Source of the DNA: Intoshia linei
Taxonomy: Eukaryota > Orthonectida > Rhopaluridae
DNA: 21,366 bases
Direction: 5' to 3'
NCBI GenBank assembly: GCA_001642005.1
Contig: LWCA01000650.1
Location: 1 to 21,366, forward strand
The notes under the pieces were generated by a model that saw only the letters and a list, made by a program, of their open reading frames with translations, was not told the origin of the DNA and did not search any database. The position numbers were made by a program, and so were the translations under genes. Below are positions 19,541-21,366 of the stretch, piece after piece. Position 1 is the first letter of the stretch. Each line of letters opens with the position of its first letter.

Positions 19541-20683
19541 TAAGTGACTGCTTATTTACCCAAAAGTTACAATGTTGCCGAATAAATAATTTTTATTACT
19601 CAAAACTCTTATTAAATTGACGATTTTTTGAAAAGACTTTTCCAATTGAAACTTCCGTCAATGATGAACAGAAGTTTAATTAATATAAATTGATGTCATT
19701 TAATATGTCATATCTAACAAAATTTTGTACTCTGGAAATTTTTCTAATGATACAGTCAGTTTTGTATAATTTCAACAGTCGGGAAAATTTAAAAAAAATT
19801 CATAGTTTATAATTTTGAACACTAACAAAATAATATTTTCCATAAAAATAAGATAGGGAACTAAAATGACATTTATAATTAATATATTAACTTTTTTAAG
19901 CTTTAAAATTCAACTAAAATGAATAAAAAAATTGAAATAGTAATAGAAATAGAAATTTTATAATACCCTTTATTGGTATCCTTTTGATTGTACAATCCAA
20001 AAGAAAACCTGTTATTAGAATTTATAATTGATAAACTTGTAAATACAAATTAAAAGTTTACTTTAACTCTTAAAATAGTATATTACATGTACATTTTTTC
20101 GACAAAAAAAAAATCTAAAGAAAAATTACTTTTTGTAGTAACTGTTGACCTCTAAAAAATATGAAATACAAGTTAATGAAAAGGTTAACGTGAACTATTT
20201 TTTTTTTTTATGTTATCATTTATTTCAATAACTACGAATCCTACAATTGTATAATTATAACAAATACTAATGCCTTTAATAATTGTATTATTAATTATAA
20301 TTTAGTTTATCAGAAATATAAATTTTATGGAAATATCAGTTTATCTTTGGGAACACAAAAAGAGTCTTACATAATTAATAAATTTTTTAATATTATTATC
20401 AAGACACTGTCGATAAGATGCTCCAATTTGAAAAGTTTAAGACAATTATTACTGCGGAAAAATTGAAAAAGTTTAATGATTTTTATATTTTACATTTATT
20501 GTTTTTAGAATATTTGACGTCAATTCATCTAACGATATTCTAATAACGATTATGATGTTATTACCAAAGGAAAGACAAATTTTTGGTTAGTTTTATAATT
20601 TTATCTTTATAGTGTAACCTAGATTGACTGTTATGTGCTTCGTACTAACAGCAGATAGCTCTTCTATTGCATTTGCTCTGGTA
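19541..20683. other. AT-rich stretch, no recognised genes
   Basis: No open frame exceeds chance and I see no member of the repeat families. A weak exon-like stretch at 20509-20585 has a pyrimidine-rich lead ending in tttttag and a gttagt donor. It is discussed in the findings rather than called. Confidence 0.4.
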
Positions 20684-20727
20684 TTTATTACACCATATGA
20701 TGTGGTGTAATAAAATGTGGTCCACAT
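20684..20727. repeat. Two adjacent palindromes
   Basis: A hairpin with a perfect 12-bp stem (tttattacacca at 20684-20695 with its complement at 20703-20714) and a 7-base loop is followed at once by the 13-base palindrome atgtgg-t-ccacat (20715-20727). The two abut without a gap. They could act as a terminator-like or processing hairpin in RNA, but nothing ties them to a gene. The bases catttttgcactaat just beyond also occur at 2198. Confidence 0.7.
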
Positions 20728-21083
20728 GTCATTTTTGCACTAATGCATTCAATCACTTTAATGTATTAAGGCTAAATTACAGAAGAAATTAGAAGCCAAT
20801 AAATTTTGTACAGCTTTTGTAATATTAAAATTCGTCGACAATATTATTATATATCGCACTGATTACTGATTACTTTAATTGATTATGAACAACTTCATAA
20901 ATAATATGAATCTTAAAAAAAATATTATTATTAATACCTGTTGTACCTAAGAGTAATTTAATGAAATCAAAATTGAATAAATCTCAGTATCTTATAGTAA
21001 AATAATTATACATCAGTTATCGAAATAATTTGATTTTATATTTTTATTGATGTAGATCAATTTTGTATAAATTTTTACTAATA

Positions 21084-21366
21084 CAGACCCGTGGAAAAGT
21101 TTTAGCCACCCCCTTTAAACGGCTATATTAAGATAACTATATGTCGAATCTTCTTAAAATTTTGTTCTTAAAAAAGTGATTAAAATTCATAGATAATTAT
21201 GTGCCGATTAACAAAATATGTAAAATGTACATTGAAACGATGGAAACAAAAAATTGTTAAAATATGACCGTGCAAAAGTTTTAGGCACTTCTAAATAAAA
21301 TGCAACATTTTTGAAGAAAAATTAAAAAAGAAATTTATTATTGTTAATATCTGGTATTACCACCAT
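21084..21366 (-). mobile_element. Tc1-like transposon, 3' end (continues off window)
   Basis: The element starts cagacccgtggaaaagtttt at 21084, right after a TA dinucleotide (21082-21083), the target of Tc1/mariner elements. An inner copy of the same terminal motif, gaccgtgcaaaagttttagg at 21266, lies 179 bp further in by aligned position. Paired direct repeats inside a terminal region, the IR/DR layout, are known from Tc1-like elements such as Sleeping Beauty. The transposase tail follows on the minus strand. The left end and most of the element lie beyond the window, so intactness cannot be judged. The TIR differs from the CAGT start that is usual in the family. Confidence 0.85.
21344..21366 (-). 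CDS. Tc1-family transposase, C-terminal end (partial)
   Basis: The last six codons read Gly-Gly-Asn-Thr-Arg-Tyr, followed by TAA at 21344-21346. A Gly-Gly-(His/Asn)-Thr-(Lys/Arg)-Tyr end is characteristic of Tc1-like transposases, which cut and paste the element through a DDE catalytic domain. That domain lies outside the window. On the minus strand an AATAAA polyadenylation signal (21334-21339) follows the stop by four bases, in keeping with the compact design of these elements. Whether the rest of the frame is open cannot be seen. Confidence 0.8.

Overview
This window looks like non-coding DNA from an AT-rich eukaryotic nuclear genome, with A+T at roughly three quarters or more by eye. The transposon types seen (a Tc1-like element with direct repeats in its terminus, and short hAT-type elements with 8-bp target duplications), together with long homopolymer and (AC)n-type tracts, point to an animal. 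An arthropod is the most likely source. A caligid copepod such as a sea louse would fit the composition and the Tc1 abundance, but nothing here proves a taxon. There are no operons, Shine-Dalgarno sites or other bacterial features.

No complete protein gene is present. The longest open frames are 60 to 81 codons. In DNA this AT-rich about one random codon in eleven is a stop, so a few runs of that length are expected by chance in 21 kb. The one coding piece I can identify is the last six codons and stop of a Tc1-family transposase, on the minus strand at the right edge.

The window is a layered repeat field. (1) An unnamed repeat, called element E here, occurs in seven diverged or partial copies: 585-1185 (+), 1345-1870 (-), 2247-3205 (+), 9020-9545 (-), 11605-11755 (+), 14203-14765 (+) and 18440-18935 (+). 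It is built internally from related units of about 110-135 bp, each with a motif like gaccgtgaag. Three copies end in an identical 23-bp box after an AC-rich tract. Copies 2 and 3 face each other and form a large inverted repeat, which includes 71 bp matching at 69 positions. (2) A second sequence, D, occurs at 300-540 and, inverted, at 14785-15015. (3) Two hAT-type non-autonomous elements are bounded by terminal repeats and 8-bp duplications: 18956-19532 (perfect duplication ACTTAATG) and 12734-13385 (7 of 8 matching). Loose hAT-like ends lie at 73, 12347 and 13601. (4) A short 123-bp insertion at 5815-5937 is flanked by a 14/15-bp duplication and has a second copy at 8467-8580. It looks like a SINE-type or other retroposed unit. 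(5) Related termini with GGTGTCAC ends lie at 2199-2242, 3581-3622 and 6121-6160. (6) The right edge, 21084-21366, is the 3' end of a Tc1-like transposon with outer and inner direct repeats 179 bp apart.

The rest (much of 3.8-5.8 kb, 6.2-7.1 kb, 7.6-8.5 kb, 9.6-11.6 kb, 15.0-17.6 kb and 19.5-20.7 kb) is AT-rich sequence in which I see only small palindromes and a few weak exon-like or small-ORF candidates. The best of these is a 25-codon frame at 18293 that starts like a secretory signal peptide. The parts do not form a working pathway; the best description is intergenic or intronic DNA filled with successive transposon insertions.
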